A DNA stretch of 64,000 nucleotides from JAACFF01 sp963807975. Its GTDB lineage: Bacteria > Chloroflexota > Anaerolineae > Promineifilales > Promineifilaceae. The stretch is taken from contig CAWEDV010000001.1 in the NCBI GenBank assembly GCA_963807975.1, positions 1,860,001 to 1,924,000 of the forward strand, given 5' to 3'. The notes under the pieces were generated by a model. It was not told where the DNA came from and did no database searches. It saw nothing but the letters and a program-made list of their open reading frames with translations. Positions 1 to 8,092 of this stretch are shown here, piece by piece. How positions within the stretch are numbered: the first letter of the stretch is position 1; each line of letters starts with the position of its first letter. The translations under genes were made by a program, and so were the position numbers.

Positions 1-2685
1 AAAAGTTGGCCCGCCTATCTACTTCTGCTTTACGTCTTCTATCCAGAATCCAGCCCAATGGTCGCTGTTGGCATTGGCCTTCTGAGCGTTCTGGTAAGCT
101 GGCAGGTTTCGCGGTCTGGGCCGAAGGATGTGAATAGTCGCTGGTGGATCATTGCCGGCACTGTATTAATCGCGGCCGCTTTCTTCATCCTCTTTGTCTT
201 CACCCTCGCCCCGGATATCTTGCCTGCTGACAATGGCGAATTTCAACTTGTAGCCACCAATTTGGGAGTCGCCCACCCGACCGGTTTTGCGTTTTATACC
301 GTGGTCGCCCATTTGATGACGCGCCTACCCCTTGGCCCGACGCCTGCTTGGCGGGTCAATTTGCTATCTGCACTGACGAGCGCTTTAACCTTGGCTGTTG
401 TCTATAGCGCCGTCTATATCCTGACCAGGCGCCATCTGGCATCCGTAATAGCCACAATCGCCTTGGGCACAGCGGCAACCTATTGGGCCCAGGCCACCAC
501 GGCCAATATTCGCAGCCTAAGCGCCCTATTTGCCGCCTTGATCTTCTTGTTCCTCTTGGCTTTTTATCGCGCGGTTTGTAATACGCAAGCGAAAAAGTCG
601 GGTCCTGCTGTGGATCGCTATTTGATTGCCTTCGCCTTAATCCTTAGCCTCGGCGTCACCCACCATGCTTCGCTAGCTTTTATGGGCTTGATCGGCTCCA
701 TCTTCATCCTGCTGGTTGATCCCGCATTTATCCGGTCCCCGCGGCGCTGGTGGAAACCGCTGTTGGCCTTTCTGCTTGGGCTCCTACCCCTGCTCTACTT
801 TCCCTTGCGCGCCAATGCCGGCGTCAGAGGCGCATCCCCCGATCTGGCTGCCTGGTCCGGATTCCTGGAACATATCCTGGGTCTTGGATTCAGCGGCGAT
901 CTATTTACCTATTTAGAACCGGTGCTGCTCTGGGAACGGCTGAGAGTTATGGCCAATGTGCTCACATTTCAGTTTGAGACCTGGCTGCTGTTGGGCATGC
1001 TTTTAGGAGTAATCGTGCTCCTGCGTCGTGACTGGCGGCTCGCTTTTCTGATTGGCGGCTCTTTCTTACTGCACACTTTTATCACCGCTACCTACCGCGC
1101 ACCGCAAACGGTTGAGTATATGCTGCCCGCCTATGTCTCCCTGGCCATTCTGTTGGGGGTGGCTGTTGGGGATTTCTCTGCTCCCTGGGCTGGGCTGCAC
1201 ATTCGCGGTATACGCCTGCCGCTGCCGGAGATAATAGCCGCAATCATGCTTGTGGTAGCCTTGCGCCAGATGGTCGATAACTATCCCAGCTACCGGTCGC
1301 TGCACCAGGACACAACCGCTCGGGACTATGCGCAAACTCTACTGCAAGAAGCGCCGCAGGAAAGCGTCATTTTAGCCGATTGGCACTGGGTTACCCCACT
1401 CTGGTATCTGCAAGAGGTGGAAGGGCAGCGCGAAGATGTCAGCGTTCGTTTTGTCTTTCCCGAGGGTGAGTCTTATGCTGCGACGTGGGCCAGCCGGATA
1501 GGCCAGGAAAGGGACAATGGGAACGTTGTCATCAGCACCCATTTCGATCCCGCCGCATTTACGGATCTACCCACTCCTGAACCGCTGCACGAAGCCTTTC
1601 TTTTCCGGCAGGAACCGCTGCTAACGCTGCCAGAAGGGTATTTCCCCCTTGATATTGCGTTGGGTGATCACCTGCACTTGGTTGGATACGAAATCACGTC
1701 CGACGCGCTGGAGGCCAGCCAGGAAGCGGTCATTAATCTGGCATGGGTACGAACGGCCGCTCTAGAAGATAGAACCGCCATTTTTGCCCATCTAGTCGCA
1801 GAAGACGGCCGGGTTTTTGCCCAACAAGATCTGCCGGCACGTCCGCAGGAAGAGGGTATTACACTGACCCAATTCCGTTTGACTCCATACCTGGATGCCT
1901 TGCCTGGTGCGTACAGGATTCTAATCGGAGCGTACGGGTCGGAACCACTCCTCGACGACAGCGGCAATGAAAGGTCTGCCGTCGCCAGCCTCACCTTGGA
2001 TGCGCGCACAAAGCCCCAGTTTACACTGAATCCTTTGCAGCGCAGAATTGTGGACCAGGATGGATTGGCAATGGTAGGCTTTGATTGGGACAACTCACTT
2101 CCTGGGCAGCAGAGGCTCTATTTGCACTGGCAGACGGCCGCTGGCTACCAAACGGAAATCCACGATGGAGAGGCGAGGTCATTGCTCCCGTATGCAGGCC
2201 CCTGGGGCGTGCCCACCAACAACTGGTCGCGAGTTGCAGTGCCTCAATCAGGATTCTATATTCCCTTTGGCAAGGGCATTATTTGGGTTGGCGATCAACT
2301 TGATCCTGGCCAGACGCTGTCTGCCGGCCAACCGTTGACCCTGGAGCAGTATTTTGGCAGCAGCCGTCCGGTCATGCGTGATTATACGGTTTCGGTACGC
2401 TTGATTGGCTATGAAGAGGATGGGTATCATTGGGCCTGGTGGGATCTGGATGATGGGATTCCGGCGATGGGGGCTATCCCGACTCTGAAATGGATTGAAG
2501 ACTCGCAGGTGCGCGCTCCGCATTTTGTCGGCGTGGATGAAAACGCGCCGGCGGGGCAGCAGATAGGGGCGGCGTTGAATCTCTATGATGCTTTTACGAA
2601 CCGGCTCTTGCCGGTCCTGGATCAGCGGATTACGGCCGACTATGCCTGGGTGCCTTTGGGGGAGACGAAAGCTGGGGGATTCTAA
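1..2685 (+). CDS. DUF2723 multi-spanning membrane protein, 5' end outside window
   Basis: This is a large membrane protein of the DUF2723 family, related to O-mannosyltransferase-type lipid-linked glycosyltransferases. Its substrate is unknown. The reading frame is open from base 1 with no stop before the first ATG at 58, and the residues encoded there look like a membrane helix, so the true start lies upstream. The family signature follows at about residues 59-80 of the ATG-initiated product (PADNGEFQ, then LGVAHPTGF). About ten hydrophobic helices span the first 400 residues. A long soluble C-terminal part of about 450 residues, rich in beta-type sequence, is probably extracellular. The gene ends 71 bases before a convergent operon, and I see no clear terminator. 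Family assignment is firm; the reaction is inference. Confidence 0.85.
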   Translation, partial: KSWPAYLLLLYVFYPESSPMVAVGIGLLSVLVSWQVSRSGPKDVNSRWWIIAGTVLIAAAFFILFVFTLAPDILPADNGEFQLVATNLGVAHPTGFAFYTVVAHLMTRLPLGPTPAWRVNLLSALTSALTLAVVYSAVYILTRRHLASVIATIALGTAATYWAQATTANIRSLSALFAALIFLFLLAFYRAVCNTQAKKSGPAVDRYLIAFALILSLGVTHHASLAFMGLIGSIFILLVDPAFIRSPRRWWKPLLAFLLGLLPLLYFPLRANAGVRGASPDLAAWSGFLEHILGLGFSGDLFTYLEPVLLWERLRVMANVLTFQFETWLLLGMLLGVIVLLRRDWRLAFLIGGSFLLHTFITATYRAPQTVEYMLPAYVSLAILLGVAVGDFSAPWAGLHIRGIRLPLPEIIAAIMLVVALRQMVDNYPSYRSLHQDTTARDYAQTLLQEAPQESVILADWHWVTPLWYLQEVEGQREDVSVRFVFPEGESYAATWASRIGQERDNGNVVISTHFDPAAFTDLPTPEPLHEAFLFRQEPLLTLPEGYFPLDIALGDHLHLVGYEITSDALEASQEAVINLAWVRTAALEDRTAIFAHLVAEDGRVFAQQDLPARPQEEGITLTQFRLTPYLDALPGAYRILIGAYGSEPLLDDSGNERSAVASLTLDARTKPQFTLNPLQRRIVDQDGLAMVGFDWDNSLPGQQRLYLHWQTAAGYQTEIHDGEARSLLPYAGPWGVPTNNWSRVAVPQSGFYIPFGKGIIWVGDQLDPGQTLSAGQPLTLEQYFGSSRPVMRDYTVSVRLIGYEEDGYHWAWWDLDDGIPAMGAIPTLKWIEDSQVRAPHFVGVDENAPAGQQIGAALNLYDAFTNRLLPVLDQRITADYAWVPLGETKAGGF

Positions 2686-2756
2686 AGCACCTAAGACATA
2701 GGGGCGAGGCAGCTGTGGCCGTAGCATTATTGATCTGGCTGCGTGCGCAGCGACGT

Positions 2757-3740
2757 CTACGGCGATATTTTAGTATCAAGAAAAACCTTCTTGATTTTCT
2801 CATACCCTTGCTGGTTGAACGGGCAAACTTTGATGCAGACCGAGCAGCCATGGTTTTTGGCAAAATAGGGGAAACACTTCTCATTATCGAGCACTGTCAC
2901 CAGCCCGTTATCATGCTGGATCGGTTGTTCATAGAATGCATCGGGCGGGCAATCACGAATACAACGTTTACAGGATTCACAAAAATCCAGTATCCAGGCA
3001 TGTTCATCCCCTTCATAGAGCGCTAGATTTTCGATCTCAGTAAATACCGCAGCCAATCGAACGCGCGGGCCAAATTGGGGGGTGATTACCAACCCATTTA
3101 TGCCGCGCCACCCCAAACCAGCGGCCTGAGCCATTGGCGGATATAAGGCCATCCCGCCCAGGGGATGCCCGGCATGAGCGGCATATCCCCGTTCTCTAAG
3201 CCAATCGGCAATCCTATTGGATTTCTGCCCCAGCGCATTATAGGTCTCATGCACCATCACGGCCGTATCCGGGTTGGGCGCCAGGTCCATGCGTGCTTCA
3301 TCCATTTCCATCACCAGCACAATGGCCTGCGTATAACGTATGGCTGTGCTCTTGAATACCCACTCCTGGGGCACGACAGCAAACCCAATTTCATCAACGC
3401 CGGCAGATCGCGCGAACTTTCGAAGGTCATGCAATGTTTCAGGATCGATTTTCCTTTTTCCCTCCGGAGGATTCTTCTTCAGGTCAAAGATAGATCTGCG
3501 AATATTGAGGATGCTGCCGATCATCTGCGGTGCTGATTTTGGAAATCCAGGCAGAGGGGGATGATCGCCCTCGAGCTCGATCCCCTCGCGGGGAATATTG
3601 AAGCGCACCGGCGAATTTTGGCCACCTCGTGTCGCTTCAGGGATATCCACCACCATCTTCTCCCAGGAATCCTGGCGGTTCATTTGTGGTTTTAAGATTC
3701 GCTGTTTGAAGGTATGAAATAGACGGGCTTTTAATGTCAT
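2757..3740 (-). CDS. reductive-dehalogenase-like corrinoid/iron-sulfur protein (paralogue 1)
   Basis: This 327-residue protein resembles the catalytic half of reductive dehalogenases (RdhA), which use a corrinoid and two [4Fe-4S] clusters to remove halogen. A motif GINGLVITPQFGPRVRLA matches the RdhA corrinoid-domain signature better than the equivalent QueG segment. Two ferredoxin-type motifs follow: CxxCxxCxxxCP near residues 254-264, and a second set of cysteines near 289, 299, 302 and 306. No Tat signal is visible, unlike respiratory RdhA, so it is probably cytoplasmic. I chose the ATG at 3740 because AAGGAA sits about 7 bases upstream. The longer GTG/ATG-initiated frame would overlap the preceding gene. 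It is last in the operon, 10 bases after the deiodinase-like gene. Substrate unknown; an epoxyqueuosine-reductase-like role is not fully excluded. Confidence 0.82.
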   Translation of the reverse strand: MTLKARLFHTFKQRILKPQMNRQDSWEKMVVDIPEATRGGQNSPVRFNIPREGIELEGDHPPLPGFPKSAPQMIGSILNIRRSIFDLKKNPPEGKRKIDPETLHDLRKFARSAGVDEIGFAVVPQEWVFKSTAIRYTQAIVLVMEMDEARMDLAPNPDTAVMVHETYNALGQKSNRIADWLRERGYAAHAGHPLGGMALYPPMAQAAGLGWRGINGLVITPQFGPRVRLAAVFTEIENLALYEGDEHAWILDFCESCKRCIRDCPPDAFYEQPIQHDNGLVTVLDNEKCFPYFAKNHGCSVCIKVCPFNQQGYEKIKKVFLDTKISP

Positions 3741-3750
3741 CGTTTTTCCT

Positions 3751-4404
3751 TCAGGCATGTTCATTCAGGTATACATCAATAGCGGTTTTCAATTTTGACG
3801 GTTTAAAACCATAAGGGCCCAGTCCACCTGGATACACAACCTTGCCATCTAATCCAATTAAATAAAAGCGTGTTGGCCAGGCGGCGTAGGCCCGATTGAC
3901 GCGGTCATCCATTTCATCGATATAGGTTTGAACGCCATATTGTAGTGCAGCTGCACACTCCCCGGCTACCGCCTGGCGTTCTTCGATAGTTTTCGGGTCA
4001 TAATGTTCCATCGACGCCTTTGGATAGGGAAAAACTCTCTGGATGATTGTCTTAGTCAGCCGTCGCCCCAGCCACCAACCATCGATTGGGTGGGCCTCAC
4101 GAATATAGATATTAAGAAACTGAACCTCTTGATGATACAGGCCATAAATTTCCTGGATACCCACCGTACCCTTCACATACGGCGGTCAAGTGTAACTCCC
4201 GAAGACCAGTGCCACGGGCTTCTTCCCACGAAAATCAGAAAGCGTGACAGAATCTGTTCCCAAAATATCGAATAGGGTGAAATCAGGTGCGAGATCCCCG
4301 GCCTTAGGTGCTTTGGCATCCGCCCTCTTTTGGGTTTTTGTTCCCTCCAATCGATATTTGGCAATAAACTTCGCATCATTGAAAAGTTCAGAAATTATGC
4401 TCAT
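3751..4404 (-). CDS. iodothyronine-deiodinase-like selenoprotein with in-frame UGA (Sec73)
   Basis: Two adjacent in-frame open segments, 4404-4189 and 4185-3751, are separated only by TGA at 4186-4188. Reading that TGA as selenocysteine gives FGSYTUPPY, which matches the active site of iodothyronine deiodinases (FGSCTUPPF type). Downstream motifs also match the family: YIREAHPIDGW, and AAWPTRFYLI followed by a GPYGF stretch. The 217-residue product has a thioredoxin-like fold and no signal peptide. ATG 4404 is preceded by AAGGAG at 7 bases; a longer frame starting at 4476 lacks this. Sec would be residue 73. A hairpin lies immediately after the UGA. The gene sits between reductive-dehalogenase-like paralogues, suggesting reductive removal of halogen from an organic substrate, but bacterial members have no settled function. 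SelA/B/C are not in this window. Confidence 0.88.
4161..4185 (-). promoter_or_regulatory. candidate bacterial SECIS hairpin
   Basis: Immediately 3' of the UGA, the message can form an 8-bp stem, CCGCCGTA with TACGGTGG (one G-U pair), closing a 9-base loop TGTGAAGGG that contains guanines. Bacterial SECIS elements lie just downstream of the UGA inside the coding sequence and present a G in the apical loop. The distance to the loop is slightly short compared with the best-studied elements, so the exact fold is uncertain. Confidence 0.62.
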
Positions 4405-4441
4405 TGCATCTCCTTTGGCATTGCGATCAGTTATGGAGGGA

Positions 4442-5419
4442 TTAGCAAGTAGGATTGCCCAATTGCTTTCCTTCAAATTTTGCCTTTAGCTTATCGTAAT
4501 CCCCATAGCTGAAGGGGCAGTGTTTGATACACAACGTGCAGCCATTGTCGTTTGAGAACGGGTCAGCGCACTTGGTATGATCGATGAATGCCGGGCCACC
4601 ATCGACCAAAACTTTCGTTTCCATGAAGATGGCGTCTGCCGGGCACTTATGAATACAAATATTGCAGCTCTCGCAGTAATCTCTGATCCAGCCATGTGGA
4701 TTTTCTTGGGAGTAGGGGAGATTCTCGATATCTGTGTAAACGGCTGCCAATCGGACGCGGGGACCATTGATACGAGTCATCAAGAGCCCGTTTTTACCGG
4801 CTACGCCCAGACCAGCATCAATCGCCACCGGGATATAGTTCACATCGCCGCCGCCAGCCGGCCCGGCATGGGCATTGAAACCACGTTCTCGCAGCCACTC
4901 AGCCACTTTATTGACCGTTAACCCTACCTGGTAATAGGTCCGAAAGACCTCTTTGAATGACTCCATATTGGGTGCCCCTTTGATCTTGGCCTTATCCATT
5001 TCGATCGTAAACACCATGGCATTCTCGTACAGGATACGGAACCCTCGAAAAATGTAGCGAGGATCAACTTTCGTATATCCTATCTCCGCGATCCCTAAAC
5101 TTTTGGCGTAGGCTTCCAATCCAGCCCGCGTGTCAGCGCCCATATTCTTTTTACCCGAATAGGGGTTGTTTTTAATGCTCTTGGCGCTGAGATGCATTTC
5201 CCGTAATGTACCAATGAAGTATTCTTTCAATCCTTCATAGCGCATCTGCTTAAGCCGGGACCGTACACTGCCATAATCCATGACCACCAGGGGAACGATG
5301 CGCGGATCTCGCGCTTCGGGGTGGCTGGCAATTGGCTCATCTTGTTCGCGAAGATAGGGTTCGATTGTGAGGAACCAGGGAGGCTTCTTAATTCTTTCTG
5401 AAAGGAATATTATCGGCAT
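4442..5419 (-). CDS. reductive-dehalogenase-like corrinoid/iron-sulfur protein (paralogue 2)
   Basis: This 325-residue protein belongs to the same family as its two neighbours. It carries the RdhA-like corrinoid motif GKNGLLMTRINGPRVRLA near residues 208-225. Two cluster-binding sets follow: C249, C252, C255, C259 and C284, C294, C297, C301. The block FTIEMDK near residue 137 is shared with the third paralogue. There is no Tat or Sec signal, so a cytoplasmic location is expected. ATG 5419 is preceded by AGGAG about 9 bases upstream. The gene is 37 bases upstream of the selenoprotein gene and 30 bases downstream of paralogue 3, consistent with one transcript. The sequence has diverged strongly from the other two outside the motifs, which suggests different substrates or partner roles rather than recent duplication. 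Confidence 0.82.
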   Translation of the reverse strand: MPIIFLSERIKKPPWFLTIEPYLREQDEPIASHPEARDPRIVPLVVMDYGSVRSRLKQMRYEGLKEYFIGTLREMHLSAKSIKNNPYSGKKNMGADTRAGLEAYAKSLGIAEIGYTKVDPRYIFRGFRILYENAMVFTIEMDKAKIKGAPNMESFKEVFRTYYQVGLTVNKVAEWLRERGFNAHAGPAGGGDVNYIPVAIDAGLGVAGKNGLLMTRINGPRVRLAAVYTDIENLPYSQENPHGWIRDYCESCNICIHKCPADAIFMETKVLVDGGPAFIDHTKCADPFSNDNGCTLCIKHCPFSYGDYDKLKAKFEGKQLGNPTC

Positions 5420-5449
5420 TCTGCTTTGCTCCTATTTTGGGACAAGTTA

Positions 5450-6526
5450 TTATGGGAGCAGGGGATTATGGATATTGGTCATTCTGGCATTAACATCGAT
5501 CGATTCCAAGGGAATTCGGAACTGCGGCGCGCCTGGATTACCCTTAAACCCCGCTTGCACCTTCTCATATCCAACCTGGCTAAACGGGCAGATTGCCAGG
5601 CAGATCGCGCAGCCGTAGTTGCGCGTGAAGAAATCGCGGCAGGGAGCATGTTCAATCGTCTGCATGCCCCCATCGCCGCGCGGTTGCGGCTCATCAAAGA
5701 TGGCTCCAACCGGACACTTGCGTACGCACTTCTTACACATGACGCAGAAATCGCGTACCCACAGATGCGCGTTTTCCTGACCAGTCGCCTGGGGTGTGGG
5801 TAGATTGGTAATGTTGGTATAAATGGTGTTTATGCGCAGCCGCGCACCTTCGCCGGGTGAAATCAACAGCCCGTGATATCCGATCGCCCCCAGCCCGGCC
5901 AACTCGGCCAGATAGACGTAGTCCGTGATCCCGCCCAACGCCATACCTGGATAAGCCGCATAGCCATGCTTACGCAGATGCAGCGCCAGCTTGCGCGATA
6001 TAACGGACATGCGCTTGTAGCCATCCATCACCTCGGCCTGGGATTCAAAGCTGGGTGAAGTAGCGATCGGCTCTTTGTCCATCTCCACTGTGAACAGGAT
6101 CGCGTTGTCATAGGGCAAACCCTTGCCCTGGAAAATTGCATTGCGCGGCACTTTGACATAGCCGATATCTTTCGCGCCTAATGCCCGCGCCATCTTTTCC
6201 AAATCGGCGATGAATTCCGGCGTTACATCGCTTTTCGTCGGCTGGAAAGTGCCGTCGTACATGCGCGCGCCGCGCTGCATGTTGGCAAACAGCGGCAGCG
6301 CTTTGGGCAGCACGGTCAGCTTCTGCTTGGTGCTGAGATTCGCTATGGACACCTCTTCTATCGGCACATCGGAATTAAACGGCGTGCGCGGCTTGGACTC
6401 CGGCGCGGGCAGAATCAACGAGTCGAAATTCTCCAGGTGCCGATCTGAGTCATCCACCATTTCATCCATGGATGGCTTACTTCCACCCTTGAAGATTTCA
6501 ACCAGGCGATTAAACATAATCACCAC
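5450..6526 (-). CDS. reductive-dehalogenase-like corrinoid/iron-sulfur protein (paralogue 3)
   Basis: This is the first gene of the operon, 358 residues. It has the family pattern of an N-terminal region without known motif, a corrinoid-type segment GLGAIGYHGLLISPGEGARL near residues 211-230, and two [4Fe-4S] motifs with cysteines at about 261, 264, 267, 271 and 296, 306, 309, 313. The start is taken as GTG 6526, because GAGGT lies 6 bases upstream. An internal ATG at 6517 is the alternative. The 114-base gap to the divergent TetR gene holds a good minus-strand promoter and repeated TTAGTCA boxes. No membrane anchor (RdhB-like) gene and no Tat signal are present, so this is not a classical respiratory dehalogenase unit. 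Confidence 0.82.
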   Translation of the reverse strand: MVIMFNRLVEIFKGGSKPSMDEMVDDSDRHLENFDSLILPAPESKPRTPFNSDVPIEEVSIANLSTKQKLTVLPKALPLFANMQRGARMYDGTFQPTKSDVTPEFIADLEKMARALGAKDIGYVKVPRNAIFQGKGLPYDNAILFTVEMDKEPIATSPSFESQAEVMDGYKRMSVISRKLALHLRKHGYAAYPGMALGGITDYVYLAELAGLGAIGYHGLLISPGEGARLRINTIYTNITNLPTPQATGQENAHLWVRDFCVMCKKCVRKCPVGAIFDEPQPRGDGGMQTIEHAPCRDFFTRNYGCAICLAICPFSQVGYEKVQAGFKGNPGAPQFRIPLESIDVNARMTNIHNPLLP

Positions 6527-6545
6527 AATACCTCGTGTACAGGTT

Positions 6546-6600
6546 CTTATTGTTAGTCATTACTTCTATTAGAATACCACGGCTTTATTATTAGTCAACA
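6546..6600. promoter_or_regulatory. candidate TetR operator: paired TTAGTCA direct repeats
   Basis: The heptamer TTAGTCA occurs at 6553-6559 and 6591-6597, each within a longer similar block (TTATTNTTAGTCA). The copies are 38 bases apart and lie between the divergent TetR gene and the dehalogenase-like operon. The position suggests an operator, but direct repeats are less usual for TetR proteins than palindromes. A short TGATC/GATCA inverted repeat at 6615-6628 is an alternative site. Confidence 0.4.
6571..6598 (-). promoter_or_regulatory. promoter of the reductive-dehalogenase/selenoprotein operon
   Basis: On the minus strand TTGACT (6598-6593) and TATTCT (6576-6571) are separated by 16 bases. 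They lie about 45 bases upstream of the GTG start of the first operon gene. The -35 box overlaps one of two TTAGTCA repeats, so a repressor bound there would block it. Confidence 0.6.
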
Positions 6601-6640
6601 CTTTCTTATGGTATGATCGTGGGATCAGCAGGAGGCTGCT

Positions 6641-7201
6641 ATGCCAAAGATAATTGATGATGAAAAAGTGTATCGCGCGGCCATGCAGGTCGTGATTGAG
6701 CGCGGCTATGCCCGAGCGAAAACAAAGCAGATTGCTGAAGCAGCGGGTATCAGTGAGGTGACCCTGTTTCGCAAGTACGAGAGCAAGGTTGAACTGGTCA
6801 AGCAGGCCATCACCGCCACGGCCGTACAAATGAATTTCACCGCCGCTTCCCACTACACAGGCGATGTCGCCGCCGATTTACAGCGCGTCGTGCAGGCCTA
6901 TCAGGACCTCTCCGCACAGCACGGCCAGTTCATCACCACCCTGATGGGCGAGATCGCCCGCCACCCCGAACTGAGTGATTTGCTCGATGCACCGCTGCAG
7001 CTAATGGAAGGAGTGGCCGCGCTGCTGGCCCGCTACCAGGCTGAGGGCATCCTGCAGTCGGAGCTGCCCTTACAGGCTGTGGCCGCGCTGCTGGGTCCGC
7101 TGATGATCACAAATATGATTCGCCAGGCCAATGCGGCCATCTCTCTGCCTCCGCCGGACGCCGCGCAGCATGTGGATCTCTTCCTGAACGGCCGTCGTTA
7201 G
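6641..7201 (+). CDS. TetR/AcrR-family transcriptional regulator
   Basis: This 186-residue protein has an N-terminal TetR helix-turn-helix at about residues 20-45 (KQIAEAAGISEVTLFRKYESK). A helical C-terminal ligand and dimer domain follows. The start ATG is preceded by AGGAGG at 6 bases. It is transcribed away from the dehalogenase-like operon, and the shared intergenic region contains repeated boxes over the operon promoter, so it is probably the local repressor, released by an effector such as a halogenated substrate. The effector is unknown. A -10 box TATGAT at 6612-6617 probably serves this gene. Confidence 0.88.
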   Translation: MPKIIDDEKVYRAAMQVVIERGYARAKTKQIAEAAGISEVTLFRKYESKVELVKQAITATAVQMNFTAASHYTGDVAADLQRVVQAYQDLSAQHGQFITTLMGEIARHPELSDLLDAPLQLMEGVAALLARYQAEGILQSELPLQAVAALLGPLMITNMIRQANAAISLPPPDAAQHVDLFLNGRR

Positions 7202-7446
7202 CTCCAGAAAGAAGGTGTGGATTTTTAGGCAAATCATGGGATATTAGCTCCGAGACCGAAGTGCATACGATGTGCGATTTAGCAATGTAAAAAGCATGCT
7301 CAAGAAAAATCGATCTTATTGAGTAGCCTATTCCATGCGGCGGCCGAACCCTTGCCCCGGTCCGCCGAACAGTGGCGGGTGCTCGGCAAGCGCTGGTTAG
7401 GTGATAAGTGATAGGAGGTTGGCTAAGAAATGGCCTTCCAATTCCA
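7202..7446. other. intergenic region without recognised feature
   Basis: Between the TetR gene and the tRNA cluster terminator I see no convincing open reading frame, promoter or repeat on either strand. The base composition is mixed, with an AT-rich first half and a GC-rich second half. Confidence 0.5.
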
Positions 7447-7482
7447 CAAAAAAAGCGGCCGTTCCCAATTGAGGAACAGCCG
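7447..7482 (-). terminator. intrinsic terminator downstream of the tRNA cluster
   Basis: On the minus strand a 9-bp stem GGCTGTTCC with GGAACGGCC (one G-U pair) and a 6-base loop is followed by a run of seven T. It ends the leftward transcript carrying the three tRNAs. Confidence 0.75.
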
Positions 7483-7508
7483 TCTTCGTCATTGCATATT
7501 TAGTTTCA

Positions 7509-7580
7509 TGGGCCTGCTAGGATTCGAACCTAGAACCCAGCGGTTATGAGCCGCTTGCTCTGCCGTTGAGCTACAGGCCC
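7509..7580 (-). tRNA. tRNA with CAU anticodon, probably tRNA-Ile2 (alternatively elongator Met)
   Basis: A 72-base cloverleaf with a perfect 7-bp acceptor stem GGGCCTG/CAGGCCC and discriminator A. The anticodon loop is CTCATAA and the T arm contains GGTTCGAATCC. The encoded 3' end lacks CCA. The anticodon stem and T arm resemble tRNA-Ile(CAU), whose C34 is converted to lysidine by TilS; a tilS gene lies 2 kb away. Sequence alone does not fully separate it from elongator tRNA-Met. Confidence 0.92.
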
Positions 7581-7632
7581 CGGGGACCAGTAAACAGTTG
7601 CCGGTAAACAGTCAACGGTACTGATCAAAAAG

Positions 7633-7703
7633 AGCGGCAGAAGGGATTCGAACCCTTGATAACAGCTTGGAAGGCTGTTGTGTTACCCCTACACCACTGC
7701 CGC
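7633..7703 (-). tRNA. tRNA-Gly(UCC)
   Basis: A 71-base cloverleaf with acceptor stem GCGGCAG/CTGCCGC and discriminator U, as is usual for bacterial tRNA-Gly. The anticodon loop CTTCCAA gives anticodon UCC and the T arm is GGGTTCGAATCCC. CCA is not encoded. Confidence 0.96.
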
Positions 7704-7755
7704 ATCTACTAAACCATTTTTCTCAAATTTTCAAAAATTTGTCAATGATCCCTGG

Positions 7756-7829
7756 TCGGGGCGGCCGGATTTGAACCGACGACCTCTCGGACCCAAACCG
7801 AGCGCTCTACCAGGCTGAGCTACGCCCCG
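7756..7829 (-). tRNA. tRNA-Pro(UGG)
   Basis: A 74-base cloverleaf with acceptor stem CGGGGCG/CGCCCCG and discriminator A. The anticodon loop TTTGGGT gives UGG and the T arm contains GGTTCAAATCC. CCA is not encoded. It is first in the three-tRNA leftward cluster. Confidence 0.96.
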
Positions 7830-8092
7830 TGCTTTTCAAAGAACATCCCAGCCACAGGGCTGGGTGAATCAGCGCGAAGTATACTCAAAATTGTGGGACA
7901 GGGCGAATAATTTTAATCTCGCCGGTATGAAGGGGGATTTGAAGCTGATCGGCACAGATGTTAGGGGATTATTGGTAATGGCGCAGATATTGGGAAATTG
8001 GGTGAGGAGATAGTTGTCGAATTGTGATTCGGTGAATTGGTGAACTGTTGACGGCTGCGCCGGCGTTGGGAGGTCGTGCCGGCTGGGATGAA

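Noticed and set aside
3751..4476. Two separate short genes or a frameshifted pseudogene for the thioredoxin-like protein
   Set aside because: The two pieces are in the same frame, are separated only by TGA at the conserved Sec position, and both halves keep family motifs.
2757..6526. Epoxyqueuosine reductase (QueG) identity for the three Fe-S proteins
   Set aside because: Fe-S motifs are shared, but the NGLLxTPxxGPRVRLAxVxT segment is RdhA-like and three adjacent QueG copies would make no sense. It is kept only as a residual alternative.
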